A DNA stretch of 64,000 bases, from the NCBI GenBank assembly GCA_946699065.1, contig CAMPDV010000514.1, forward strand, positions 1-64,000, given 5' to 3'. The notes under the pieces are model-generated. The model had not been told where the DNA came from. It was given only the letters and a program-made list of their open reading frames with translations, and made no database searches. Shown here in pieces: positions 11,290 to 23,999 of this stretch (the first letter of the stretch is position 1; every line of letters begins with the position of its first letter). This stretch comes from Loxodes magnus. Its lineage: Eukaryota > Ciliophora > Karyorelictea > Loxodida > Loxodidae. The translations under genes and the position numbers were made by a program.

Positions 11290-13390
11290 TTAAAAAAATA
11301 TTATAGAGCGCGTAGCACTACAATAACGCACAGCTCTTTAATTAAAGTTCTTAAAAGTTTAAAAACGTATTATATTACATTCTTCCCTGTGCTAGCATTC
11401 CTTGGAAATTCTTGTCTCCTATAGAATCAATGTCGGAGTACTTCCCTAAAGAGACCTTATTCTTAGGCATCGTTCAACATATTGTTACTTGATGCCTCGG
11501 TCTTGAAATCCTTGACTCCTGCCAAGATTCTTTTTCAGGTTTTTACACGGGTACTTCCTGGTACCCAATGTCTTAATGAAGCACCCTCTATATATTCTAT
11601 CTTCTCATATGGTAATTTTCAATTTTATTATTATATAATTTACTTCCAATTCCTGATATCAACCAACAATTGTCAACACTTAATGACAAACTACCTACAG
11701 AATCCGTATAATCCTGTAAAGCTAAGATACATTCCCCAGTTGAGAGCTTTCATATCTTAATTGTTTCATCTTCAGAACCCGATATTAAATACTTATTGTC
11801 CGATGATAGAATTACCGATTCTACATATCCTTTGTGACCTTAAGAGTACGAATTAGCTAACCAGTTAAGAAAGAGCAGATCTTTATAGAAGAGTCACCAG
11901 ATGCTGATACAATATAGTCAGAGTCTAGGGAGATACCAACCGAGAAAACTAAAGATGATTGACCAGTCAAAGTTCTTAGGAGAGTACCATTGTAGAAATT
12001 CCAGATCTTTATGGAGTAGTCAAAGGATGCTGATTCAATATAGTTGGAGTCTAGGGAGATAACTACGAGTTAATGTCAGAAGTATGTCCAGTTAAAGTTC
12101 TTAGGAGAGTACGATTGTGGAAATTCCAGATTTTTTGGTTTCGTCACCAGATGCTGATACAACACAAAAAAAATTTGGGGAGATAGCTAGGGGGGTAATG
12201 TAGTTGGAATGACCAGTTATGATATAAGGCTACTCAGTAATGATGTTAGTAAGGTTAGTATTAGAAAGGCTACATTTAACAAATTTAGTATTTTGTAAAT
12301 TGCATTGCTAGAAGATAGTGTTGCCGAAATTGCAGTTAGTAAATATCGCATCTGATAGACCAGCTTGAATTCAATTTAAGTTTGCAAAATTCTATTGATT
12401 TATTTGAACTTTCATGTAAATGAGTATAGTTATAACATTGGATAATTCTTACGACAACTTTTACGATTATTTAGATAACTCTATTAACTAAAATAATATT
12501 TGCCCGATATTATAGTCTTTCGATGAGGATAATTATAATAATACTGAAGCTTTCTCTGATAAATTAGATTGATTCAATGGATTTTACCTCAATTATTAGA
12601 TATCGATATTTTATTGTAGTAATTGATTCAATATTTGCTGTAATTAGTAAAATGTTAGGTTATTAATAATTGCTGATATTATATTTATTAAATTTGGATA
12701 TTCTTGTAATTAAATAAAAGTTCTTTTTTCATTTAAATAATTTTACTTTTACCATTAAACAAATTATTCAGATTTAATTTAAATAATACTTAAAAAAAAT
12801 TTTCTTAAATTTGATTCTAACTAAGAGGATATTCTTGGCCTATGGCTCTATCTTAATAAGAACGATTTATAATTTATTATTATTACTAAGAGACTTAATA
12901 TTATTAGTTTAATTAATTTTAAGGGTGATCTTACACTTGTGCTATTTATAGATTCTATTATCTTTTACTATTGCATAAACCTCTTATCATACTATCCTAA
13001 TTGAAATAAGCTTATGTTAACTATTTTACTTTTTGCTAAGTCAATAACTGATTATAAGTTATCCCTAGTTATATCATTATATTGAAGAATATTCTTAAAT
13101 ATTTACTCTTAAGCTTTAAAATATTCAAATCTAACTCTTAACGGTTCTTTAACTCATTTATCTCTCTCAAGATCCCATTTAAATACTCTTATCTTTGCTG
13201 AATTAATTGCTGTCTCTTGAGTTGATTCTAAGGATTGATATTTTAGAGCTATTAGAAGTTCGTTTCTAATTATTCTATTCTGATAATTCCTAGCTATTTA
13301 TTTTCAATTTTTTATCTTATGAATTAATCATCAGGTATTCAATTTTTCTTTCGAGTTTATGATTTCAAGTGTATAGCAACTACTAAAATG
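11290..13390 (-). CDS. Pentapeptide-repeat + WD40 protein, frame-broken
   Basis: Read on the minus strand from about 13,390. An N-terminal region has no recognised domain (KWDLERDKWVKEPLRV, YFKAQEQIFKNILQYND, SVIDLAKSKIVNISLF). It is followed near 12,400-12,230 by pentapeptide repeats (AIFTNCNFGNTIFQQCNL, TKFVKCSLSNTNL). Then come WD40 blades (SGDSSIKI; YLISGSEDETIKIWKLSTG with TGA as the WD Trp). After the blades comes a C-terminal segment (YQEVPV, EKESWQES, KYSDIDSIGDKNFQGMLA) shared by four other fragments in the window, ending KELCVIVVL. Pentapeptide plus WD40 is a known scaffold or sensor layout in STAND-type proteins, but no NTPase motif was recognised. At least two or three frame changes are needed, so it is probably a pseudogene. 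Confidence 0.6.
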
Positions 13391-13461
13391 ACTAAGTCTG
13401 CTGTTTTAAAAAATAACATCCTTATAGATACTCATATGAAATAATTTTGCACTAAAAAGAT

Positions 13462-13528
13462 TCAAATGTCCAGTGGTTAGAATATTCTACTATAGCTTGA
13501 AAGTCCCGAGTTCAAGTCCTGATATTAT
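13462..13528 (+). pseudogene. Degenerate tRNA-like sequence
   Basis: An A-box-like AGTGGTTAGAATA and a B-box-like GAGTTCAAGTCC are correctly spaced for a tRNA. A possible anticodon stem TTCTA/TTGAA (one mismatch) encloses the loop CTATAGC. The acceptor stem cannot be paired and the T stem is weak, so this looks like a dead tRNA, perhaps of the Asp/Glu type. It lies 27 bp from the truncated tRNA-Lys on the other strand. Confidence 0.4.
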
Positions 13529-13555
13529 CTTTTTATTAACTAATAAAAATAAAAA

Positions 13556-13611
13556 CGCCCAACGTGGAGCTCGAACCCACCAAATTAAGAGTCTGACTGA
13601 GCTAGCCGGGC
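13556..13611 (-). tRNA. Truncated tRNA-Lys (anticodon CTT), 56 nt
   Basis: The reverse complement starts GCCCGGCTAGCTCAGTC and ends CACGTTGGGCG, the near-universal tRNA-Lys ends. The T arm GTGGG-TTCGAGC-TCCAC is intact and the anticodon loop is CTCTTAA (anticodon at 13,587-13,589). Compared with a normal 73-nt tRNA-Lys about 17 nt are missing, chiefly the D loop, the 3' half of the D stem and the variable region. A T run follows on the minus strand, as for Pol III termination. A 5-bp anticodon stem (TCAGA/TTTGG with G-U pairs) can still be drawn. It may be a pseudogene or an unusual D-armless tRNA; pseudogene is more likely. Confidence 0.65.
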
Positions 13612-14662
13612 TTATTTTTTATAACTCATCTTAAATAATTTTTATTTGTTTTATTCTCAATATTTTTAAATGTATATATAATGTACGTTTTAATATGATT
13701 TTAAAAATAATTTTTTATTGTTTTTTTATTTTTGCTAATGTTTCGTGTTTTTTGTATTTTTTTTACTTCTTTTGTTAGTTTTACTTATCTCTTTTATACT
13801 TTCATCTATTTTTTGTAAATCAATTTGTTTTCATTTCCTTTTTTTTTAAATATTTTTATTTATTTTTTTAATAAGGAATTTTGTTATATAGAATTTTATT
13901 CATTTTTGATATTTATTTATTACTATTTTTTATTAGTTTTTTTTTATCCTTTATTTTTTCTTATTTTCTTCTTTTTGGATTTTTGGATTTTTTAATTTTT
14001 CATGTACAATTATTTTACATTGTATACAATTTTTTTAAGAAACGTTAATTTTTTTTAGATTTCCTTTTTTATGTTTGACTTAGATTTAAATATTATTTCA
14101 AGTAGATTTGTTGGATTTTATAATCTTTAATTAAGGAATTTTCGAATTAATACGCATCAGCTAAAATTAAAAAATTGTTTAAGCTACTTTTTTATTAGTA
14201 ATTCAAAAAAAGTTTTATTTAATCTATCTTTTTGAATATAGGTCATATAAAAATTAAAATGAAATAAAAAATAAATAATAAATAATTCGTTTTCTTTATG
14301 TTATGGCACTTTTAGATTTCTATGGTTTTTTATATTTTTCTCAAGTCATACTTTTTTTTTCTTCCAAAAATTCTTTTTTCAAAACGGCCTTTATTTTAAA
14401 TTATTTTCTCTTATCTATCATAATTAAAACCTCTATCTTTTTTTCATTCTTTATATATAAAAGATAAATTAATTTTAAAGGTTTTATTAAGAAAAGGAAT
14501 GGATATGAGAACGAGACAGATTTTTTTCTAAAATTATAATAATTAAGTCTATAAAATAGGTTTGAAATTTTACTCTTATAAGTTTATATTTACTAACTTA
14601 ATTTTTTTTTAATTCATTTTTGTATGATTTTTAGAATTTTTATTCTCTTTATTATAGAAAAA
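13612..14662. other. T-rich spacer, no gene seen
   Basis: Long T runs, no recognised motif. It may include the 5' untranslated region of the LINE ORF1 that follows. Confidence 0.5.
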
Positions 14663-15358
14663 ATGAAAAACTTCTTGTAAAAAACCTCTTCTCAAAAGGA
14701 TTCATCTTACGAGCAATAAAATATATTTTAAGCACTCCAATTGCTGTAATAAGAAAATTTCAACATCCTAAGAACAGTTCAAGAACTAGAAAGAAAAATA
14801 GAGCACCTGATGTACAATTAATAAGAATAAATGAAAAATGAAAATAAATAGACAGGAAACAACAAAATAGAAGAGCTAGAGAAAAAATTCGACTAATTCG
14901 CAGAACTAACTGAAAGCATATTTTAGCAAAATATACAGGGGAATGATCTTATGGATGTGGAGAAACAGCCTGCAATAAAAGATATTCCCTATAGGAAAAT
15001 ACTGCGATGCTGATACTGCAAGAGACCAGGACACAAAGTTAGAAACTGCTTCTAATTCCAATAAAAACAGAAAGCAGAAAATTTAAAGCTATGAAGAACC
15101 ATAAGTAAACTATATTGCACTGCGGAAGGAAGAATTTATAGAAGAAAGATGTACGCAGGGCATGAAATTCTAGAAGACGTGATTATACCAGGACAAAGAA
15201 GAAATGAACAAATGCTTGGAATGAAGATTGATTGAAACAAGATTACGAAAATAAAAAATGGAGAACAAAGCACAGATAGATATGTGCTTCAAGAAGAAGA
15301 CTGGAAATGGAAATTTCAACAAAACTATTAAACTTTAAAAAGTGACGAACCTTATTGA
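14663..15358 (+). CDS. LINE ORF1-type protein with coiled coil and CCHC zinc knuckle
   Basis: A single uninterrupted reading from ATG 14,663 to TGA 15,356-15,358 gives 231 codons. It has a coiled coil (TVQELERKIEHLMYNQQEQ, IEELEKKFDQFAELTES), then MDVEKQPAIKDIPYRK and a CCHC knuckle RCWYCKRPGHKVRNC (C-x2-C-x4-H-x4-C, the W being TGA). A charged C-terminus follows (GHEILEDVIIPGQRR, EEDWKWKFQQNYQTL). LINE ORF1 proteins of this type bind the element RNA. A diverged copy at 34.3-34.9 kb is followed by an endonuclease ORF, which supports the LINE assignment. No ORF2 follows here, so the element is 3'-incomplete or this is a lone ORF1 copy. Confidence 0.7.
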
Positions 15359-16686
15359 TAGGTGGGATCACTATAATTAATTATTATTATTATAGGTGAT
15401 TTTTTTATTATCATGCTTTTAAACTTTCTTAGTTACTAAAGTATCTAAACTTCTATTAAGATTTAGTTTTTCAATTTTTTAATTTAGTAAATAGTTTCTT
15501 ATTATTTTTATCTTTTGTTAATTATTAAGTTTGTCAAACTTTTATATTGTAAAAGCTCTGCTTTTGGTAAATTTTTCTTTGTATTTAGCTCATATAAAGA
15601 ATTTCTAAAGGAAAGTTCTGTATAGGATTTAAATATTCTAATTTATATATTTTCGAAAAGTTTTTAATTTTACTATCTTTTTAGTGTAAATATTAGAGAC
15701 TTTGAGTATGAATTAAAAAATTGGCTTATCAAAGATATAAATGTAATAGTGTTAGTGATGAGGCTTTTTTGGTATCTATGTCCAAATTAAAGTACAACTA
15801 AGCTAAAAAAGATTAAAGCCATCTGTCCAGTTATTAAAATTGTTAATAAGAAATATAAGATATAAACCTTAAACTAGGGAAACATTTTTTAGATCATATA
15901 AAAACAAATTAAAGTTTTACATTTTTCTGACCTAAATCATTAGATAATAATTAGAAGTTTGAAATCAAATTAAGAATATAATTTGAAATTTTTAGTTAAA
16001 CATGAAGAGATTTCTGTAATTTATAACCAGTTTCAATGAAATAGAATTAATTCCAATTAAAGAAATAAAGAAATAAAAAAATAAAAAGAAGCAAAGAAAG
16101 GCAAATATATCGGAACAAGTTATAGATTAAACAACAATTTTTTGGCTTTACGTGTATTTAGATAGCCTTTATCTTAACATTCTTCACATTAAAAGCCTTA
16201 ATTATAAATATTCTTGCTAGTTTATTGACTCTTTTAATTTAAAATCTTAAAAGCAAAATGGTAGTATGATTATTAAAATAGTGATGAAAAGAAGCTAATG
16301 TAAGAAGTAGCTATAATAATAATTAATAAAGAGATTGTTCAAAGAACTATAAATAAAGTAAAATAATAACAAGTAAAATAATGCTAAATTAAACATAGTT
16401 AACTATATTGCTTATATCATTTAATACTTTGAAGATTATTAATAAATTTAATTTTAATTAAAAAGATTCTTATTTAATAAACAAATAAAATATTCTATTT
16501 TTAAAAGAAATATTTGGAATACTTAAAAAACTTATCTAAAATCCTATTTCTACCAGTACAAGCTGAGCAACAGCATAAAAAATAAAAAATAAATAAAAGC
16601 TAGTAAAATAGAACAACTTAGAACAATAATCATTAGGGAGATACAACAAAAATTAAAATTTTTATGTTAAAATAATCTATTTAAGC
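15359..16686. other. AT-rich spacer, no confident gene
   Basis: Nothing was recognised. A weak plus-strand coding suggestion exists around 15,750-16,080 and an AT-rich Lys/Gln/Asn-coding stretch around 16,300-16,640. Neither has a motif. Confidence 0.35.
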
Positions 16687-17115
16687 TGAATCACTAGTGA
16701 GGAATTAAGAACACTTGAAATCGAACTTGTTAAAAAGAAAATCTTATTTTCTAATGTCTATTTATAGATACTTAAAGTCACTGAAATAGTTCTGCTCGGA
16801 TTAGAATATTTGGACCTTATCATCTTTTTTCCATACTTATTTTTGATTTAAAGATAGTCAGAATCCATTTCTTTTCACGCACTGAATACTGTAAATGTCG
16901 TGCTTTTAAGAATATTCTTTTTAGGATTAAAAGGTAATTTCATTCTTGATTAATCAGAAGTAGATACGATAAAGACATCTCTTGATTTCTTCTTTCTATT
17001 TTAGCTATAGATCATTTTACACAGATAAAACCCTTCTAGTTTTTTTCCGAGCGAAAAAATCAAATGTGCTATAGAATAAGAATCTCCTATCAATTTAATT
17101 ATTTTAAATAGAAAG
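16687..17115 (+). CDS. Probable fragment of a membrane protein, unknown family
   Basis: The plus-strand reading SEELRTLEIELVKKKILF is followed by two hydrophobic stretches (TEIVLLGLEYLDLIIFFPYL and VNVVLLRIFFLGL) and a further one (LDFFFLFQLQIILH). The composition is that of a multi-span membrane protein. No start could be fixed, and no homologous family was recognised. Confidence 0.35.
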
Positions 17116-19064
17116 ATTCATCTTTCATCTCTTCTTTATTTTCTAAATATTTGCTAGTCTTTTTTGGTATAGATAAGTGTTTTTTAGTTGTGGCTGAATA
17201 TTTTCCATTTTATTTTTCTTTAAAATTTTAAGATTAACTAAAATTAAAAAAGTTATTAAGCTAGATTACATCTAAAGCATTTAAAGAGTTAAAGTTAAAG
17301 TTAAAGGATAATTAAAGTGATTTAGTTAAGCTACTATATTTAATATCAAAAATAATCTTAAATTAAAGAAAAACTTTAACTCTTTATAAATAATAACCTT
17401 CTCTAGTTTTAATATTCTAAGTTTCTTTTTGCTATTCTAAGCTTATAAGTCTAACTTAATTGTATTTTAATTATTAGTTATGTGAACTATAAATAATTAA
17501 GTTTTAACTTGTAGATTCTATTATTCAATCTTATATCCAAAATAAAGACGCTATTTAAATACTTGAGGTAAATAAATTTACCATAGTTTGCTATATTAGT
17601 GATTAGATCTATATTTCTTTTATTCATTTATTCTAGCTGTGTATCAAGCTAAGTAGTTTGCTTGTTTTATTTAAATCTTTTGCATTTTTCTAATATTTTA
17701 AGATAATTTTCAGCTAATGTAGTTCATTTAATTATTTAAGTGGAAATATTGCTTAATAATAAAAATAAATAGAAAGCTAATAAATATATAGTAATAGTAT
17801 CAAGATACCTATTGATTAAGATTAACTTAAGAAAGGAATAATTAATTTATTAGTTACTTTTAAAATACTAAGCTTCTTAATATTAGTTATCTAGCCTTAG
17901 TTAAATTACTTATATAAGCTTACTAATGCTATTATTATAATTTCCTTTATTTAGTTTATAATACTTTATTATTTTAGCTATAGACATTTCCTTATAATTA
18001 AAACCATTAATATCTATATATTAGTTAGTACTTCTTTATCTATTATTAATATAGTTTATATTTTAAATAATGCTAAGAATAATAATTTAAATATAGTTAA
18101 CTTAAAGACTTGTATTATGTCATTTATTTTTAATTCTCTATCTCTCTGCAAAATTCAAAGGCTAGTTTTATAATCTCCTAATTTAGCTTAAGATATCTTT
18201 AATAATTTTGTGAAATCATTGTTAAAAATTCCTAAGTTCCTTTCTATTAGTATATGATAACAAAATTTTATTAGAAGAAATAAAATTGGCTTTCTAGGTT
18301 GATTTTGATTTTTAGATGCTTTTATTTGAGTCTTATTTCCTAAATTTTTTCTTATTCTATCATTAAAGAACTTCCTCTAAATTCTATTTTTTCACTTCCC
18401 ATTAATTGAACTAAAGGCTGTAGCTCATTATATGGTCTAAAATTATCTTGCTTCGTTATTTTTGCCACTTTTTTAATTATTTAATGAGACATTTCTTTTG
18501 TTTTACGAAGATTTTTCTGAATTCTCAAATTCAGAATTCAAACTGATTTTAATATTTCCTATTTGTTTATTTTATATTTCTTAGATTTTACTTAGAAGGT
18601 ATTAAAACATTTATTGTTCCCAGTTAAGTCTTTTATTTCTTTAATTTAAATGAAATAGGAAGCTTTCTTTTATTTAATAAAGATTTATATTAAATTGAAG
18701 ATATTCAATTAATATATTTATTAATAGAAATACTTTTATCTAAGAAGTCTTCTACTTTTATTATTTTTCTTTTTCTTAAAATTATACTAATTCCCTTTAT
18801 CTAAAATTGAGTCTTATTATTATTATTTTAATCCATTCCTTATTTTTAAATAAGATGATATTATGATTTTGCTCTAATGCTTTATAGCAAAAAGATTGGG
18901 ATTTAAGTACTATTAAAAGATAACCAAGCAAACTAATGTTCTTATTCTAAATAATTCAATGAATGTTAAAGGTATTAGATAAATCAAGTTTATTTGAAGG
19001 CTTAAATCATTATTTCATATCTATAACGTGTTCCTAAGTTCTTCCTTTTTCCTCTTCTATTCTC
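17116..19064. other. AT-rich spacer, no gene seen
   Basis: Nothing recognised. A short direct repeat of AGTTAA words lies near 17,290-17,310. This is single-copy sequence to the left of composite-repeat copy 1. Confidence 0.45.
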
Positions 19065-19624
19065 TTTTAGTTATTTTTGCTTTTTGGAGTTCTTGATGTT
19101 CCAGCCAATTGAGAATTTACTTCGATACAACTTTCAGCTAATCTCTTTAATTAAATTCAATGCTTTTAAACATCTTATTTGGAATATTCTTTTCTGTTTA
19201 AAAATTTTTCTTTCAAATAAATCTATGTATTTTTAAGGATCGACATCTCAGCATGATACCATTTAAGAATTTTCAGTGGAACTTGAAATTTACACCTTTA
19301 AGTTTTATTTAAATTAGGTTATAATTATACATATTAGTGATATTAAAGTGTTCTCATCTTAGTCTTCATTTGTAACTTCTAATGTTTATATTATTCTATT
19401 AAGAATTAAATCTCTTCCTCAATCTTGTAAGTTAACTGTTCACTACTTACTTATGAATATTATCACAAAATAGAAGGTTTAGCTGATTCTATAACTAATC
19501 TATAATAAAATTTAGTCTCTACAGCTAATACAATCGCTTAGTAAGTTTTATTAAGTTGATAATGATTTACTTGCTTCAATAAATTAAGGATTAGCTTTTC
19601 TTCTTTTTTTTATAAATTTAATTT

Positions 19625-20430
19625 AAAAATTAATAAAATATAAGTGTCTTTTTATTAAAATAGAGCCAAGAAAAGAGTTAATTAATAACCTTTTATTACA
19701 GTGAAGTCTTAAATTATTAAAAATTAATAAAGTAATTTAAGCTTTTTAAGTGAACAGAAAATAGATAGTCCAAGGACTACAATTATAAACAAAAATTAGC
19801 CTGAATATTTACCTATACAGCTAAACATTCCTATAGAAATATCTCATTGGAGATTAGATGAGAAGTTAAATTTATAAAAGACGGAACTGTATAAAAAGTG
19901 TAATAATATGAAAAACAATCTATATTGCAAGATGCATAATTAATAAAAGAGTAAGTATTTATAAATTTAGAAAAAATTAGAAGCATAAAGCTAATTAGAA
20001 TCTTAATTAGTAAGATAATAAGACTAATTAGTTCATCAATTGAAGAAACTTTTAATAAAGAAAGTAAAATTTATAATAAATCAGAGGAATATTAATTATT
20101 AAGGAAATTTAAGAAAATAAGCTAATACCTATAGGTACTAAAAGATAATAACCTGCTTATATAAATTAGTCTTCATTGATCTTCAAATTAATATCCTAAG
20201 ATTTATTCTTAGATATTATATTTCTCAGCTGTTGGAATTTTTTAATGCAAAAATTATAAAGTCAAGAAATAGAAGAGCTATGAAAATGTACAAAATAATT
20301 GAGAAACACTTAAGAAATAAAAAAATATGCAATTAATTTTGCTAGAATAATTAAAGGCAAAAAAATAAATTAAAATTTAGGTTTGAAAAAACTCTAAAGG
20401 CTTAAATAAGCCAAAGCACGCACTCAAAAT
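19625..20430 (+). CDS. Gene A: unknown coiled-coil protein fragment
   Basis: The plus-strand reading has protein-like segments: SPRTTIINKNQPEYLPIQL, EISHWRLDEKLNLQKTELY, KKLEAQSQLESQLVRQQDQ (coiled coil) and LLEFFNAKIIKSRNRRAMK. The second copy (53,550-54,240) has several small indels (for example 4 nt near 53,717), so it cannot encode the same protein. No start or domain could be fixed. Confidence 0.4.
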
Positions 20431-21479
20431 TATAATAACATCTTTATAAATCTCAATTAGAGATCTATTTCTTGTTCTTTTAATTTTTGTTCGAATTTCT
20501 ATAGTGATATATCGAATGTAAGTTCTACTCATTAAACAAGTATTGCTTGAATTTATGGTTATTCAACTTTTTTTCTAGTTTTCTTTTCATAGTTATGTTT
20601 ACATTCAGCATTCATTATATTTATTTTTCTTTTAGCGCTGATATCTAGCAGAAAAATTATACAAAATAACTTTATCAATAGATTTAGGCCTTCTTTTAAT
20701 TTTATGGCATCTTAGTTTTTTTCTTAATATTTTCTTTTTATTATTGTTATTTCTCTCATTTTATCTTTTGTTTTATTTTATTTATCTTTACTAAAATTGT
20801 TTTATGCAATAGCTATTTTTTACAATTTTTCAGCTTTTGAAGGTAATTTTCATCAAAATTGCAATATAAAATTCCAGCTTTAACTTAAATATAACTTACT
20901 TAGTTATAAATTTTCTAGGTGTAATTTATTTTGGTTGATTTAATGAAGTTCTTATTTTATTAGATTATAGATTTTCATTAGCTTTTAATCATATTAGTCT
21001 TGTTATCCTTTTCTTGAATAATGTTTAACTAGCTTTAATTTTATTGTTAAACAGCAACACCTAGCATGATTAAAAATGAGATCCTTAATTATATAGTAAA
21101 ATAGCTTATTAATAGAATAAATTGTTAGTCTTAGTTAAAGAGATGTAAAGTGAATTAAAGCTAAAGGCTTAATATTAAGAGAGATAGTAAATTTAGTATA
21201 AATCAGTAATTTTTAAAGGTTTAATCCATAGCTATTATATAAGGTAGCTCGTTTTTAGTTGTTAGAGACTTAATTTTAGTTTTAAATAAATTGATTTAAA
21301 TAATTAGAAACTTAATTTTAGTTGATTGATTTTATAATGGTAATTAATGTGAGTATCTGAGTAATATAAATGAGATAATGCAATCTAATACAATTTAAAT
21401 AAAGATAAGTGGTTAAAATAAGATATAATTTTAGCTTATGCTTGGCTTTTAATTAAGCATAATATAATGAATTAATTAA
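20431..21479. other. Repeat interior, possible minus-strand coding
   Basis: On the minus strand a Lys-rich reading (TMKRKLEKKLN, YIRYITVEIRTKLKR) spans about 20,330-20,620 and is partly conserved at 54,257-54,493. The rest (20.7-21.48 kb) is AT-rich with nothing recognised. Confidence 0.3.
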
Positions 21480-21926
21480 AAAAACATTTTACTCTAAATT
21501 TTAGTTCTTAATTCATTTTCACTATCCGTTAATCTTTTTTTCACTTATCTTAGATTATATTCAACTTTCTCTAAAATTTCTCTTGCTCTCCCTTGCTTAG
21601 TTTCTATTTCCTTTTTTAGTTAATTCATTATATAATAATGTATGTTCATTATATCCCAAAAAAAATATTTGCCGATTACTTTTTAATATGATAAAATTCT
21701 TTCAATGTATCTTTTCTTCCTTTTTTTAATATTTCTTTAATGTAATCTTTTACTATAAAGCCTATTTATTACTTCAGTTTTTCTTATTGATTACGTATTC
21801 AGTAATCAAATTTGTAGCTGCCTCATATATGTGTATTAGTTCAAAGTTTGGTAGATCTATTAGTTCTAATCTGTTATTGAGGTAAATGTTGTACAATTAA
21901 AATTTACATCTTTCTCTTTCTTCCAT
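21480..21926 (-). CDS. Gene D: unknown charged protein
   Basis: From an ATG on the minus strand at 21,926: MEERERCKFQLYNIYLNNR, LELIDLPNFELIHIYEA, then a Lys-rich half (ITLKKYQKKEEKIHW, SNRQIFFLGYNEHTLLYNE). No domain was recognised. Copy 3 (start 55,805) has a 1-nt difference in a T run and so is shifted in its second half. Confidence 0.4.
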
Positions 21927-23287
21927 ATATTATTCTCATTTACTTATGATGGGATTTTCGTCTTATACTCCAGTATTGCAGAATTTACAAATTATGATGG
22001 GCTATGAAGCAAGACATAGAGAATTGTTGATTAGGAATAATAAGATATAGAATAATAGTATACTAATAAAATTTATCAAGAGTAAATAATAATCTGTTAG
22101 ATTAGTTTTAAATAGCTTATATTAGCTAATCTAATACTTATATTATCTCATACTTACTACAAAGAAACATATTGTGCTAAGTTTACTCTTTCTATTAATT
22201 CAGAAAATAATAATAGAAGATAGTAAAAATATGCTTCCTTTATTAAAAACTTAGAATTTTCTTAATAGCAAACAACTTATTTTAAGAAAGAGAATATTAA
22301 TAGTGGTAACTATGTTTTTTTGATAAGTATAGAATAATAAAATTAAGTTTTTATCTTTAAATAATCTAGAATAATTTAGGTATTATTAATTTGAAATGAT
22401 AATTCCAAAAATAACATAAATAATAAATATAATATTAGTTTGCTATAAAAAGAGAAAGTTATCTAAATCTATTTATTACATTTATATAACCTATTTTACT
22501 TAGAATCAGCATTAAAATAAATTATATTAGATTATTATTATAAGAGAGACCTTTATAAATAAAAAGTTTGAATGAAATAGTAGTAAGAAAGTGAGCAATT
22601 AAAAGGATCTATCTTTTAAATTCTAAAAATGCTTTATTTTAAATAATTATTTTTTTTAATATCTTTTTAAGCTAGTTAATAGGAAACTTATTTTATTTCA
22701 TTTTTTTAATTATTAAAAAGCTTAAATAAATAATTTTTTTGATTAAATGTTAGAGAAAAGCAATAATTAATAGCAATAGTTTTTAAAAGAATTGTAATAT
22801 TTTATTTATCATTTAAAAGGGTCTACAACGAAATAAGGTTTTCTTATTAAGAGTCTTTTATTTAAAGCACGAATAAGTTGTAATTAATGGATGGATATTA
22901 AAGTTATTATAATTCTTCATTATAAAACTTTTGATATAATTATTTATCCTTTCATTTAAAAGTAAAAAGATATATAATAATTAAAATTGTAAAAGCATGT
23001 ACTATTAGTTTAATATCTTGTCTTGTTTTAAGACAAAAATAGAAAAATCAATGTTTAAGAAATAAGATATTTATAAGTATGCTTAATAAATAATTTAATT
23101 GTTTAATTGTATTGAAATTAAGTAAGTAAAATTTATTGAGTTATTTTATTTAAATATTTATTAAAGTAAGTTATAAAAATTAAAATGGAGAAAAAAGAAA
23201 AAAAATTTACTAAAAGTATTTTTTTAAGAAAACTCTTAAGAGGGAGAAACCACATTTTAGGGAAAATATCTCTACTTCATTTTAAGT
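21927..23287. other. Repeat interior without a recognised gene
   Basis: AT-rich; the part from about 22,540 on is over 98% identical to 56,430 onward. No motif seen. Confidence 0.45.
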
Positions 23288-23820
23288 ATGAAATTCTGCC
23301 CAACTTATGTTATTAAAAACTTATAAAAAAGATTATTTATGACCAAAGTAAAGGTATTTCTTTAATATTTTATAGACTAAATCCTTACTGGTCACACTTA
23401 ACGTGTTTGATCGGTATCCATATCAAGTGACCTGAATTGAATTGTATCAGGTTCAGGAACTCCTGAATATTCGATAAAGATCTGGAATTTCCAGACAGGT
23501 GCTCTCCAAAGAACTTTAACGGGACATACTTCATAAGTTTACTAGGTAGTAATCTCCCCTGATTCTAGCTATATAGTATCAGGATCTGGAGATTCAACCA
23601 TAAAGATCTGAAATTCATAGACTGGTTCTCTCATAAGAACTATAACAGGACATACTGATATAGTTAGATCGATAGTAATCTCCTATGACTCTAGATATAT
23701 TATATCGGGATCTTACGATGAAACTATAAATATTTGGGATTTCTAGACTGGTCAGCTTGTTAAATAAAATTAATTTAAAGAGCTGCTTACCAACGAGAGT
23801 GCTACTCGTTCTATAATCCA
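23288..23820 (+). pseudogene. WD40-repeat gene fragment (three blades)
   Basis: From ATG 23,288: a short leader, then three WD40 blades: WIVSGSG ... SIKIWNFQTGALQRTLTGH; YIVSGSGDSTIKIWNSQTG (W from TGA); YIISGSYDETINIWDFQTG. WD40 proteins need about seven blades, so this is a fragment. The GTTTGA of copy 1 (Trp) is GTTTGG in copy 3. It ends FKELLTNESATRS over a hairpin (AACGAG-AGTGCTA-CTCGTT, 23,790-23,808). The tail that normally follows blades in this family is instead found on the opposite strand just downstream. Confidence 0.75.
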
Positions 23821-23999
23821 ATTTATTTATTTATTTATTATTTATAAGCTTTACTATGTTAACTACTTCTATTAAGAAGCTTCAAATTACTATTTACAAA
23901 TTTATAGTCTAATTTTAGTTTTTATTTAAATTGAGAAGAAATAAATATCTTTAAAATAAATAATTAATAGATAAGATTTGAAGCAGCACCTCAATTATG

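Noticed and set aside
13462-13611. A mitochondrial or bacterial tRNA pair
   Set aside because: The Lys sequence matches the eukaryotic nuclear consensus and has a Pol III-type T run; the neighbour is too degenerate to assign.
14663-15358. Retroviral or LTR-element gag (because of the CCHC knuckle)
   Set aside because: No protease, integrase or LTRs are seen, and a related ORF1 at 34.3 kb is followed by an APE endonuclease, as in LINEs.
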